The notes under the pieces: generated by a model
What the model saw: the letters and a program-made list of their open reading frames with translations, nothing else
Told to the model about the DNA's origin: nothing
Databases searched by the model: none
Position numbers and translations under genes: made by a program
Shown: positions 1 to 9,606 of the stretch, one piece after another
How the letters are laid out: each line of letters starts with the position of its first letter
Position numbering within the stretch: position 1 is the stretch's first letter
DNA from: Gerris lacustris
Lineage: Eukaryota; Arthropoda; Insecta; Hemiptera; Gerridae
Direction: 5' to 3'
Length of the DNA: 64,000 bases
Assembly (NCBI GenBank): GCA_951217055.1
Contig: OX578277.1
Location: 106,896,119 to 106,960,118, forward strand

Positions 1-410
1 TTATTCGTCTAGAAGTTGGCGCTAGGTGTAAAAAATAATTAAAACAATATAAGTAATATATCTTTTTTATTAAATAATTTTGTATTTTAGTGCAATTAGT
101 TTATATTATTTTTTATTGCTTATTTTTAAACATTTTATCTCAATTAAATATATGACCTGCTTATTTTTATATAAAATATATTTTTCATTATAAATGAATT
201 TAACCATAAGTTTTTATATTTCCTACATATTTACTTGGCACTAACTATGTGGATAATGTATTTTGTTTAACAGTGTAATTTTTTTTTATTTAATAATATT
301 ATTGCATCAGAAATGAAATCTTAACTCATAAAACTGTTGTTGGTAAAAGTTTTGTATGTCTTAGTTTGTTAGTTCACCGCTAGAATGCGTTTGAAGTTTA
401 GTTTCTAAAT
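1..410. other. AT-rich sequence, nothing recognised
   Basis: I see no gene, tandem repeat or terminal inverted repeat here. The sequence is AT-rich with short T and A runs. If 4TM-1 has a sixth exon downstream of 14941, this left margin is one place it could lie, but no matching acceptor and tail was found. Confidence 0.5.
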
Positions 411-414
411 GAAG

Positions 415-725
415 TTCCTTAGGGCATGGCACAAACAATATTTTAATGCTTTTAGTAATTTTTCAGCAGAATTTAATTAGTTTTCAGCAAATTTGCTTCA
501 TGGAAAGTCTGTTCGGAAAAAATCCGCAAGTTATTTTATTTGTTTTGTCATATCCCAAATATTTACAATCCTTCATTTTGACAGATTTCAAATTTAAGAT
601 TTTTTATTAAGAGGTAAACAGTGAATGACAGCGAAAAAGAATGAGTAAACCAATTAAACAAAGAAGATAAATTAATTGAATTAAAAAACGTAGTATATAT
701 AAAGTTCTTTTTATCTTGTAATTTT
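415..725 (+). repeat. dispersed repeat, second copy at about 26700-26960
   Basis: The blocks TCAGCA.AATTTAATTAG, AAAAAATCCGCAAGTTATTT and AAAGTTCTTTxTATCTTG occur in the same order and spacing at about 26750-26955. This shows a diverged dispersed repeat. No open frame of note or terminal inverted repeat was seen. Confidence 0.6.
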
Positions 726-1129
726 ATACATATATCTATATTTGATTAATTTATATTTTTATTTTTCTATACACTTTATTCTTTTATTGCCGCGCCGTAT
801 CAAAAATTGTCAAAATGTGTCAAAAATAAACAAAACAATGCACCCCCCCACAAAGACAAACCCAAGCCTTTCTCAAAGTCTTCTCTCATTAGTTGGTCAT
901 ATTATGTCAAATTAAACACCAGAAAACTGATGTAGAAAGCTTGTCGCCAAGAGTAACGGCTACAATTAGACTAACTCAACCAACAATTCACGGAACTAAA
1001 AAAAAAAAATCAAAACAAATCAAATGCGCAGCAGTCTATCGAATAAAAAATCCTTACTCTGCTGAGCAGCAGCAGTGGTTTATTCATTCATTGAATATTA
1101 TCAAAATTGGTATTGTTGTAAAGGTCTCG

Positions 1130-2945
1130 ATAAGAGCAGTAAAAAATTATTAATTAGTTTTCCATTTAAATTATAATCTAAAAAACCAATTCGGAAAAAC
1201 AGATAAATTAACGGTTTTTTATGCTTTACACCCCTTAAAATGTAAAATTTTGAAAAAGTGTACATAACAACAATGAAAGTACTTTTCAAGCACTGTAAAA
1301 TTATATATAATATGATATATTTCGATCATTGTACCCATGTACCTCATATAGGTACCAACATTATATTAAAACAAATTAAATTCACTGAATGGTATAAAGC
1401 TTACTAAATAAAATCATTACTAATAACACATTGTTTCACAACATAAAATCTCAAGTTAAAATAACACATTGGTACCGTATGTACCAAAAGTACACATGTG
1501 TACAAATATGTTCAAGTATTAATTTTTTTCCGAGTTCCTAATATTAAATAAGGCATGCATACAAATTTTAAATCAAATCGAATCAATATTTCTCATATTA
1601 TTAATTTTTTATTAATTTCCCTATTTTTGGGCCCAGATTTTGAGCCGGAAAATTTGGGCAAAAAAAGTTGTCGACAACCACATACAAACTATACGTTTTT
1701 TTAAAGCCCCCGTCGAGTAGATTACAAATATGCCGTCAGTTTACCATTTAGCACTTTAAAAGCCCAAAAAATGGCCAATCGAAAACCCCAAAAATTGCCA
1801 AATATGAACTTTGAGTGGCTTTTTCTCGGAAACTAAGAGTCTTGGAAAAAAAAGTCCAAGAGCACTTTCGTCTTGTATTTTTCATTTTTATAAGCGTGAC
1901 AAATTTCATGAAGATAGCACACCCCTGTGATTTTTTTACCCGAAAAAGTCAAAATGAAGATAACAAAATAAATGAGGTATATTCGTAAACGTCTCGAAAA
2001 GGAGAGTAAAAAATAATAACAATGTTTTAAATTTCAACCAAAACCTAAGGAACCATTGTCAAAAAACAGCTATATAAGGACTTTTTTCAATTTTACCCCC
2101 CTAAAAAGTAAAAATATCACAAAACACTACATAACTACATTAAAAGGCCTATTCAATAGTTTTTCAACGATATACATGAAAGTAGGTTTTGTGTTTAAAA
2201 GCATATTTGTACCCGTACCCATAGGTACCAAAAATATATTTAAAAATCAAACCATGTATAAGATCATTATTTAGGCTAATGAATTCTAATAAATGTAAAA
2301 ATAAAATTTAAAAAAATTATTTCACCTTCTTAACCTGAACCAAAAGTACAAATCGGTACAAATGTACCCGTACAAAAAATTTTAAAAATAAATAAATACC
2401 ACAACATTAAAGTATTAATCAAGGCCTTTAAAACGATATACGACACATAGAAATATACACGTGTTTTAAAAATCCAATATGGCGGCTATAATTCAATATG
2501 GCGGCTATATATCGAAATCAAAACACCCGCACTTTTCTAGTATTGGTACACTCTACCTATGTACCAAATTTCAAATCTCTAGGTCAATGGGAAGTAGGAG
2601 AATTACTGATGAAAAAATCCAAGATGGCGGCTATAATTCAAAATGGCGGCTATATATCGAAATCAAAACACCTGAACTTTTCTATTTATGGTACACTCTA
2701 CCTATGTACCAAATTTCAAATCTCTAGGTCAATGGGAAGTAGGAGAATTACTGATGAAAAAATCCAAGATGGCGGCTATAATTCAATATGGCGGACACAT
2801 ATCGAAATCAAAATGGCCGCACTTTCCTATTTATGGTACACTCTATCTATGTACCAAATTTCAAATCTCTAGGTCAATGGGAAGTAGGAGAATTTTTGAT
2901 GATCAGTCACTGTCACTCTTAGTTTTATATATATAGATAAAATAT
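1130..2945 (+). repeat. diverged repeat region ending in a triple tandem unit
   Basis: About 1130-1500 and 1985-2370 look like two diverged copies of one segment: both open with a GTCTCGA.AAG.AG block and end with clusters of GTACC and GTACAAA motifs. The region runs into the 145-bp tandem units at 2471-2905. It ends near 2937 in TTTTATATATATAGAT, an end often seen on arthropod interspersed repeats. The short open frames here are not convincing genes. Confidence 0.5.
2471..2905 (+). repeat. 145-bp tandem repeat, three copies
   Basis: The anchor GGCGGCTATAATTCAA recurs at 2481, 2626 and 2771, giving an exact 145-bp period. Each unit holds two GGCGG boxes and a GTACC-rich block. Shifted overlapping frames of 82 to 124 codons arise because 145 is not a multiple of three; they are repeat artefacts. 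Confidence 0.9.
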
Positions 2946-2949
2946 AATC

Positions 2950-3375
2950 ATGTAAAATTTCACCCTGATACAAGCAGAAGCTGTAGAGTAGGGAAGATAT
3001 ATATTTTATAATATTTTAAATTAATTGGCTGGGTAGGTAGATGACAGTCCTATTTCAATCCAAACTCCTTTAACAAACATACTCTTTCACTATAAACTCA
3101 TGATGATCAACTTTTTTCTTATATTTAATATATATATTTATAGCAATATACTTGCTTTAATTATACAAATAATGATTTTATTTTAATTTTGCCTTAACTC
3201 TTGCTAGGTACAAACTGTTCGTTACTTTTAATTTTGTCTCTTTTCTAACTCCGCCATTTGTAAGTAGTTAGCAATGTATACGTACTTAGCAGTGTGATTT
3301 TATAATTTATATTTTATGAAAAATTTAAGGAACTTCGTTCCTACTGGGTGTCCCGCGACACCACACGTATTTTTT
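2950..3375 (+). repeat. dispersed repeat ending GGGTGTCCCGCGACACC
   Basis: The unit begins near CACCCTGATACAAGCAGA and ends with a short palindrome (GGTGTC, spacer, GACACC) followed by a T-rich run. Other copies lie at 36225-36960, where it is interrupted, and at 62130-62515. No coding capacity is evident. Confidence 0.75.
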
Positions 3376-3655
3376 TTTTTAATTTTAAAGGTAATTTCTA
3401 CACTATAGAGAACATAATAGTCCCGAGCAATGACATTGATATCCTTAAGGTAATTAAAATTGTAGAGTGGGAACTCTATACCATTAAATACAATTAGCAG
3501 TGTTGCCAAATGATAAAAGAAGTATAAAACAAAAATTGTGTGAGGCTCTCACGCATAAGAAGTGAAACTTAAGTTCTAGAATGCATTGCTCTTTTTCATT
3601 TTTTGACGAATTTATTATTTCATGATTAAGAAATGGTTATGGGAAATTTAATTGA

Positions 3656-3680
3656 AAAAAAAAAAAAAAAAAAAAAAAAA
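3656..3680 (+). repeat. poly(A) tract
   Basis: About 24 consecutive A residues precede a segment (3705-3775) that recurs at 6115-6190 and 7598-7660 (AATAAATGTTTGTTTTGAT...). The tract may mark the 3' end of an old retroposed copy, but no element was delimited. Confidence 0.45.
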
Positions 3681-4277
3681 GCTACTCTAAGGTAACCGGC
3701 AACCACATTTATTCCAATAAAAATAAATGTTTGTTTTGATTTGCTGGTCTTTAAATAGATATAATACAATTAATCTGTAAAAATGTTACACTTGGACGAG
3801 TCTTGAATCGCAAACTTCGTTACACGACTTCACTATATGAAAAAATTCACTCTACCGCCGCCAAAGAAGTTTCACTTCAAAAATTCTGCCAATTTGTGTG
3901 GCACATAACTTCCTCTCATCCTATATTATTATATTATTTCCTATATTATTCTTTATTGGAAGAATGGTCACATGAGAATCCACAAACTACTAAAAAATGT
4001 TTGTCTTATCGAATAAATGAATGTATGGAATAAGTTTCAGGCCTTAAGTCTTAAATTTCAAAAGAACAGAGTTTACGTTTTTGGACATACTTATTGCATT
4101 TAGATTATATGCACGTATATATGACAACGGAACAATAAGTTCCTGCAAAAAAGTAAGATTAGCTTCTAAGGATGATGTAAATGACCGGATAGGTCGAAAC
4201 GTTGTCATAAGTAACCTTTTAAAATTATTTACCCTTAAATGATCCACTATATACGTACCTCTATTTTCGAAAAAAGC

Positions 4278-4896
4278 AATAGTTATTTAAGCACCTAGGG
4301 AGTAAAGTAAGCCATTATTCCCTGAGCGAATAAGTTGGTTCTTGAGGCGAAGCCAAAGGAACCATGGTCCCTAAATCCCGTAGCCGAAGCCGAGGGAATT
4401 AGACTTTTTAATTCCAAGGGAATAACGCTAATTTGCTGCCGAGGCGCATCCGAGGGAGATAATTATCGTGAGGGGAATAATGGCACTTTACTCGAGGTAC
4501 ATACAATATTTTATCTCCAGTAGGAAGAAAATACACATTTTCATCCATTGCACAGTTTTTATTTATTATTTTAATAAAATTGTGTTGTCAATTATCGTTG
4601 TTTAGCACTTTTAATAGCAGGTATAAGAGATTCAATATTAAAAACAAATAAGAATTGGAATTAAACTCAAATAGAAGGTTATTTAGATGCAGGTTATAAA
4701 CAATGATTAACAAGGTCATAAAATCAGTGTCGCCAACCTGATTTCAACAACTTTATTACATAAGCCATTCATTCTCTTCTATTTATATAATAATTAAGAT
4801 GGCCATCCTTCTTTTTCTCTAAGGGAAGAAAAGTCTTACTTTAGTCCCTAAAAACTAATCCAAAATCATAACTTTTTCTCCCTACTGGAGATTATA
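4278..4896 (+). mobile_element. CGAAGCC-hairpin repeat element, complete copy
   Basis: The left end is AATAGTTATTTA and the right end CTCCCTACTGGAGAT. The first 200 bp carry a chain of short hairpins built on GGCGAAGCC (for example GAGGCGAAGCCAAAGG and CCGAAGCCGAGGG). An inner TTATCTCCAGTAGG at 4511 is the inverse of the right end, so 4511-4896 could itself be a short inverted-repeat unit. Other copies: 7698-7738 plus 14183-14780, 27266-27913 (minus), 58341-59889. It has no coding capacity. The transposition class is unknown. Confidence 0.7.
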
Positions 4897-4964
4897 GTAA
4901 ATTATGTTATTAGGCTGTGAAGTGAGTTTTTCCTTTACCGCGGCTTTTTATGTTTTTTCAATGC

Positions 4965-5400
4965 AGCTTAGGAGTAATGAAATTGTATATTACGAGTCGA
5001 GTGCGGAAAGTAGCATTTTGCATGCGAGCGATAAAGAGGGTAGTAAAACCACACGAGCAATGCAAAATGCCGTTTTCGCACGAGTTGCGTACCGTACTTT
5101 ATCTATGATTGTTAGATTTAAATAATAAATACAGAAAAAAATAAACTTTCTGTATGTAATTCGTATCTCTCTCTCTTGATAAAGATGGTATTAATTCTTG
5201 AGTTGTATTTTTTGCCGAATTAATTATTTCTGGAGGAGTAGGTATTATTCTCCAAATTTTCGTCAGTCACTTTATTTGCTCATTTTTTTTTTCACTATAA
5301 AACTCGATATAAACAGTTACTTCAATAAAAGAACAGCAAATTAGTTTTGTTCAATGTAAACAAACTCGCTAATCGTGCGTAGTTGCCTAGTTACGTAAAT
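4965..5400 (+). repeat. dispersed repeat with CGAGTGCGGAAAGTAGC end
   Basis: The segment opens near TATTACGAGTCGAGTGCGG. Its arms GTGCGGAAAGTAGCATTTTG and CAAAATGCCGTTTTCGCAC are an imperfect inverted pair within the first 120 bp. It is related to the copies at 60165-60760 and, inverted, 36369-36753. This copy lacks the distal pyrimidine/purine hairpin seen in the other two. Confidence 0.7.
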
Positions 5401-5545
5401 AACTATTACCTCCTAGGAGGTATACAAATTTTATCTACTTGTGGCAGCAAAATAAGGCATTATTGAACTGATTTCAGGAAGAGAAATGTGATTTGACTAC
5501 CTAGGCGGTGAAACTTTATATTGTAATATATAATATTGTAAAAAA
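5385..5545. repeat. fragment related to the hairpin-element ends
   Basis: GTAAATAACTATTAC is the inverse of the AATAGTTATTTA end of the hairpin elements. It sits next to TTTTATCTACTTGTGG and GCAGCAAAAT, which also occur at the inner and outer ends of the insertion at 17944-18978. A short truncated relative is likely. A run of A residues follows at 5540-5556. Confidence 0.45.
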
Positions 5546-6419
5546 AAAAAAAAAAAATACGTCCTACGGGTAGTTATCAAAAGTACCGTTTTAAGCGCTG
5601 CAATCTTGATGTCTGCTTCATTGTGGCGATACTATTGAGAATTGACCCATAGTAGGTATATTATATAGTGTTTTTTGTTGCAAACGATGGGTAGAATCTG
5701 CCCTCTCCGTTTATACATCTTCGACCAAACACCCTGTATATATAAATGACAAAACTACATAATTTGTACTTAAAGCTTTTAATTTAATTATGTACATAAG
5801 CATTTAAAAAATATATAAATATAATATTGTATATTATTATATGGTTATTGCATAGGCATTTAATAATCTCTTGTACGTCGATCTTGATTTAGACAACGCA
5901 TTGTTGTGCCTTCAGTGTCCTATGGTAACTATAAACTACCATTATGTAATAGAAACCAACGCCTAGAACATAAAAATACGATAATTATTTTAGTTATTAT
6001 TATTATAATACCAAAGAACATCGGCTTATTCTCTGAAAATTCATTCCATTTTTAAAAGCGAGAAGTTTCCCGACCACTCACCTAGAAATGATTTGTTATT
6101 GATAAGGCAACAACATTTTTTCCAATAAAAATAAATGTTTGTTTTGATTTGTTGGTCTTCAAATAGATATAATAACTTATCTAAATAGATCTTTCATTTG
6201 ATAACCCATTTAAAATTAAAAAAAAAAAAAAAATTGACTAACTACGCACACAAAATTCGCGCACACAAAATTTGCAATTTATAAGAATTGGGAGTTTCCT
6301 CCCCGTTAATTTTATGGCCCCATTATAATATATTTGCATGAATTATATTGAAATTTGTAGTATATTTTAACTCATTGAACCAATAAAAAAAAATAAAAAA
6401 GCATAATATGTAATATTTG

Positions 6420-7205
6420 AAATCTACTCATCACCAGCTTTCATTTGATACCTCACTCGAAAATTTAAAAAAATAAAAATATTTGAGTTTACCACATTTT
6501 TGTTAATTACGCATACGCTTATTAAATTTTTACCTTCTCTTTTTTTTGTATGCGTGGATCAAAAAGTTACGCCAGCATTTCAAATTTCTACTTTTTTGCT
6601 TAAACAGTTTCAGAAATATGAACCAAAGAGCGACGGACAGACATAGAGACACATCACCCTCGGTATAAGTGTTTCGAGAAGGATCTTTGAAACCCTAACA
6701 AGGACAGACAGACACATCACCCTCGGTATAAGTGTTTCGAGAAGGATCTTTGAAACCCTAACAAGGACAGACAGACACATCACCCTCGGTATAAGTGTTT
6801 CGAGGAGGATCTTTGAAACCCTAACAAGGACAGACAGACACATCACCCTCGGTATAAGTGTTTCGAGAAGGATCTTTGAAACCCTAACAAGGACAGACAG
6901 ACACATCACCCTCGGTATAAGTGTTTCGAGAAGGATCTTTGAAACCCTAACAAGGACAGACAGACACATCACCCTCGGTATAAGTGTTTCGAGAAGGATC
7001 TTTGAAACCCTAACAAGGACAGACAGACACATCACCCTCGGTATAAGTGTTTCGAGAAGGATCTTTGAAACCCTAACAAGGACAGACAGACACATCACCC
7101 TCGGTATAAGTGTTTCAAGAAGGATCTTTGAAACCCTAACAAGGACAGACAGACACATCACCCTCGGTATAAGTGTTTCGAGAAGGATCTTTGAAACCCT
7201 AACAA
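6420..7205 (+). repeat. dispersed repeat carrying a 63-bp tandem array
   Basis: From 6540 to 6660 the sequence is the inverse of about 43630-43760: both contain CAAAAAGTT, TTTCAAATTTC, GAACCAAAGAGCGACGGAC and CACATCACCCTCGGTATAAG. The array from 6651 to 7205 has about 8.8 copies of a 63-bp unit (CACATCACCCTCGGTATAAG, then GAAGGATCTTTGAAACCCTA, then GGACAGACAGA). Because 63 is divisible by three, a 183-codon frame is open on the minus strand; this is a repeat artefact. Confidence 0.9.
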
Positions 7206-7697
7206 AGGCAGTCTTATGGCGCTACTGATGTAGTCTAAAGTCTAAAGTAAGAGTAATCATCCGTCCTCCGTCTCATAATCTTTCTGAGAGATATTACGCT
7301 GCTTCTACAGAGAGGCGGGTTTTTTTATACCTACATTATTTCTCTACTATATATATAGCATTAAAGTTACAATTTTGTAAGATACAATTATAAATTTATA
7401 ATTTAAACAATTATAATATGATTAATATAAATCCAAAAATTAAAATGTAATAAGTTTTTTTAAAAAACTATTTTCCACTGTCTCCAATAAGAGCTGCAAT
7501 ATTTTATTGATCATTCATCTAGCCCTTTTATCAAATTGATTCTCAACTAAATAGACAAATAAACAGAAATTATTTGATATTATATGAATAATAATAGACG
7601 TTTGTTTTGATTCGTAGATCTTTAAATAATAATATAAAAACTTATCTAAATAAAGACAGATAATTGTATCAATACTAAACAATCAACAAATCAAAAC

Positions 7698-7738
7698 AAT
7701 AGTTATTTATCCACCTAAGGAGTAAAGTAAGCCATTAT
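7698..7738 (+). mobile_element. CGAAGCC-hairpin element, left part, split by LINE-1
   Basis: AATAGTTATTTATCC through GTAAAGTAAGCCATTAT matches the left end of the copy at 4278. The continuation (TCCCTGAGCG...) is found at 14188, directly after the poly(A) tail of LINE-1. The hairpin element was therefore present first and LINE-1 inserted into it. Confidence 0.85.
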
Positions 7739-7807
7739 CGAGTCTTGCTCTAGCCTTTGGTCAGTAAACATCGCGCTACTCCCTTATCTAATCGCTCTCG
7801 ACTACAA

Positions 7808-8100
7808 AAATATTACCTAGAAGCTTTTTATTTTATTCAATTTATTTAATTTTTTTTTTATTCCTTGAACATTTATATCTAATCTGTTTTACAAACCAAG
7901 CAAATAATTTAAAATTTCCTATTTAAAAAAAAGGGAAAAATAATAAAATAATTACAAATTATTATCCAGAAGATCTTTTTTTTATACAATTTATTTAACT
8001 TTCTTTTTATTATTTTAATAGTTACATTCAATCTGTTTTACAAATCAGGAAATTAATTCTATTTAAAATAAAAGTTGAAAAATAATAAAATACATTAAAA
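7808..8100 (+). repeat. duplicated A/T-rich block in the LINE-1 leader
   Basis: Two diverged head-to-tail units (about 7808-7965 and 7966-8100) share AATTTATTTAA, AATCTGTTTTACAAA and AAAAATAATAAAATA in order. Tandem 5' units act as promoters in some non-LTR elements; that role here is inference only. Confidence 0.6.
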
Positions 8101-8105
8101 TAAAA

Positions 8106-9555
8106 ATGGTTATGTGTGCTAAATGTTTAACACCCATATCGCGCAAAAACAAGAACATTCAATGTTCCGCATGTCTAATGGTGTTCCATACTTCGATGGA
8201 GTGTGCCTCATTAAAGGATAAAGATTTAGAATATTTAGAATCTGAGGGTAAACTGCAGTATAGGGTTGGGACATCGATGTCGATGTATCGAAAACATCGA
8301 TGTATCGGACTTTAAAAAATCGATGTTTAACATCGATGTTGATCTTTCAATGTATCGGTGAACATCGATGTTTTTCCCTGAAACATCGAAAATATCGATG
8401 TTATCGATCCAAACGAAAATCGGGGACGAAAAGGGGGGATTTTTTGAAAGTGTTGACTTTTTTTTTTTTTTTTTTTTTTTGCTCATCAGCTTGGAGGACC
8501 GATGTCGAAAACATCGATGTTTTCTTTCGATGTTTTGGCTAACATCGATGTTTGTTCTTTCGATGTCGATGTATCGAAAACATCGATGTTTGCCTATCGA
8601 TGTCCCAACCCTATGCAGTATTGGAAATGTCCAAACTGCATCAACAAGAGGAGAACTAGTTGCCACTTTCCAACCTCCCCTCAACATCCATCCAAAAAAC
8701 ACCAAATGATGAAACTACCAAGTACTTCAACAGAGGATCCTGAGCAAGTAACACACACAGATTTAGACACGTCACATATCTCCCAACAAAATTATTCTAG
8801 CTTAGTCAAACTGATAAACAGGAAATTTGACAAACACGCGAAAACAATGGAAGATTATAAACAGTCTGTAGATTTTATTAGCACGAAATTTGACGAAGTT
8901 CTAAGTTGTATTAACAGTATAAGGGAAGAAAATAAATCCTTCAAAATAAAATTTAATGAGATTGAAGAAAGCATCCACAATCTAGAACAAACCGTAATTC
9001 AAAATGATTCGGAAATACTCAATCTTAAACAAAGAATGAGAATAAACAACATAGAAATTTCAGGGATTCCAGAAACTGACAATGAAGATGTTTTCGGTAT
9101 TATTCAAAGTGTCGCTAAAAGCTTAGGAGTAGAATACAATGATGGGGACGTAGAACGGACTCACAGAGTACAAACGTTTAAAAAAAAATGCCATCAAGCC
9201 CATAATTGCAAGATTCTTATCCTACAGAACTAAACTAAAATGGATGAATGCTTATAAAGAAAGAAGAAATGAACCGATCACAGCGAATCAAATTGCACCT
9301 ATTTTCCCTGATAGTAAAATTTACATTTCACATCATCTTGCTCCTCTCAACAAGAAGCTGTTAATGGAATGCAAAGCATTTGCAAGGAACTGTGGATATA
9401 AATTCGTATGGTTTAACGGCAATGAAGTAATGATGAAGAAGGATGAATCCAGCCCAGCTATGAAGATGACTTCTCAAAGACTTTATATGTTAAACAATAG
9501 CTTACCTTGTCTTAGACAAGAGCTTCATCCAAAATTAAATAGTAAGGTTCAGTGA
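8106..9555 (+). pseudogene. LINE-1 ORF1, PHD-finger and FP-like nucleic-acid chaperone (broken)
   Basis: ORF1 proteins bind element RNA and accompany it during retrotransposition. The N-terminus shows a PHD-type zinc pattern: MCAKC at the start, CSACLMVFH about 17 residues later, then, beyond the inserted MITE, WKCPNC at 8622-8639. A charged, coiled-coil-like stretch follows (about 8800-9045). Next comes a C-terminal FP-like domain with EISGIPE, DVERTHRV, YISHHLAPLNKKLL and GYKFVWF. Two lesions are visible: the 352-bp MITE at 8262-8613 brings stops into the frame, and one extra base in the A-run at about 9179-9188 shifts the frame so that it resumes at 9189-9555. The start is ATG 8106, directly after the AT-rich leader. 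ORF2 begins 51 bp after its stop. Confidence 0.8.
8254..8621 (+). mobile_element. hAT-like MITE rich in ATCGATGT, with target duplication
   Basis: The insert proper is 8262-8613 (352 bp), bounded by the inverted ends AGGGTTGGGACATCGAT and ATCGATGTCCCAACCCT. The 8-bp direct repeat TGCAGTAT flanks it at 8254-8261 and 8614-8621. An 8-bp duplication and TAGGGTTGGG-type ends fit hAT. The interior has many ACATCGATGT decamers (self-complementary), GTATCGAAAACATCG blocks and a 22-nt T run. It splits the PHD finger of LINE-1 ORF1. A second copy, reversed, lies at 61371-61710. Confidence 0.85.
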
Positions 9556-9606
9556 TTTTTATTATTATAAATATATATATAAAAAAAAAAAAAAAAAAAA
9601 AAAAGG

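Noticed and set aside
3803..4247. Frames of 76 (plus) and 67 (minus) codons
   Set aside because: The plus frame overlaps a CACATAACTTCC repeat fragment; the minus frame's acceptor-like site gives a stop when joined in the 4TM-1 phase.
6610..7161. 183-codon repeat protein on the minus strand
   Set aside because: The 63-bp unit is divisible by three, so the frame follows from the array; the sequence belongs to a dispersed non-coding repeat.
6651..7205. CRISPR-like regular array (also 30724-31012 and 48163-48320)
   Set aside because: Units are contiguous with no unique spacers, and the window is eukaryotic.
8235..8705. 156-codon minus-strand frame through the MITE
   Set aside because: It reads ATCGATGT repeats and is antisense to LINE-1 ORF1; no motif.
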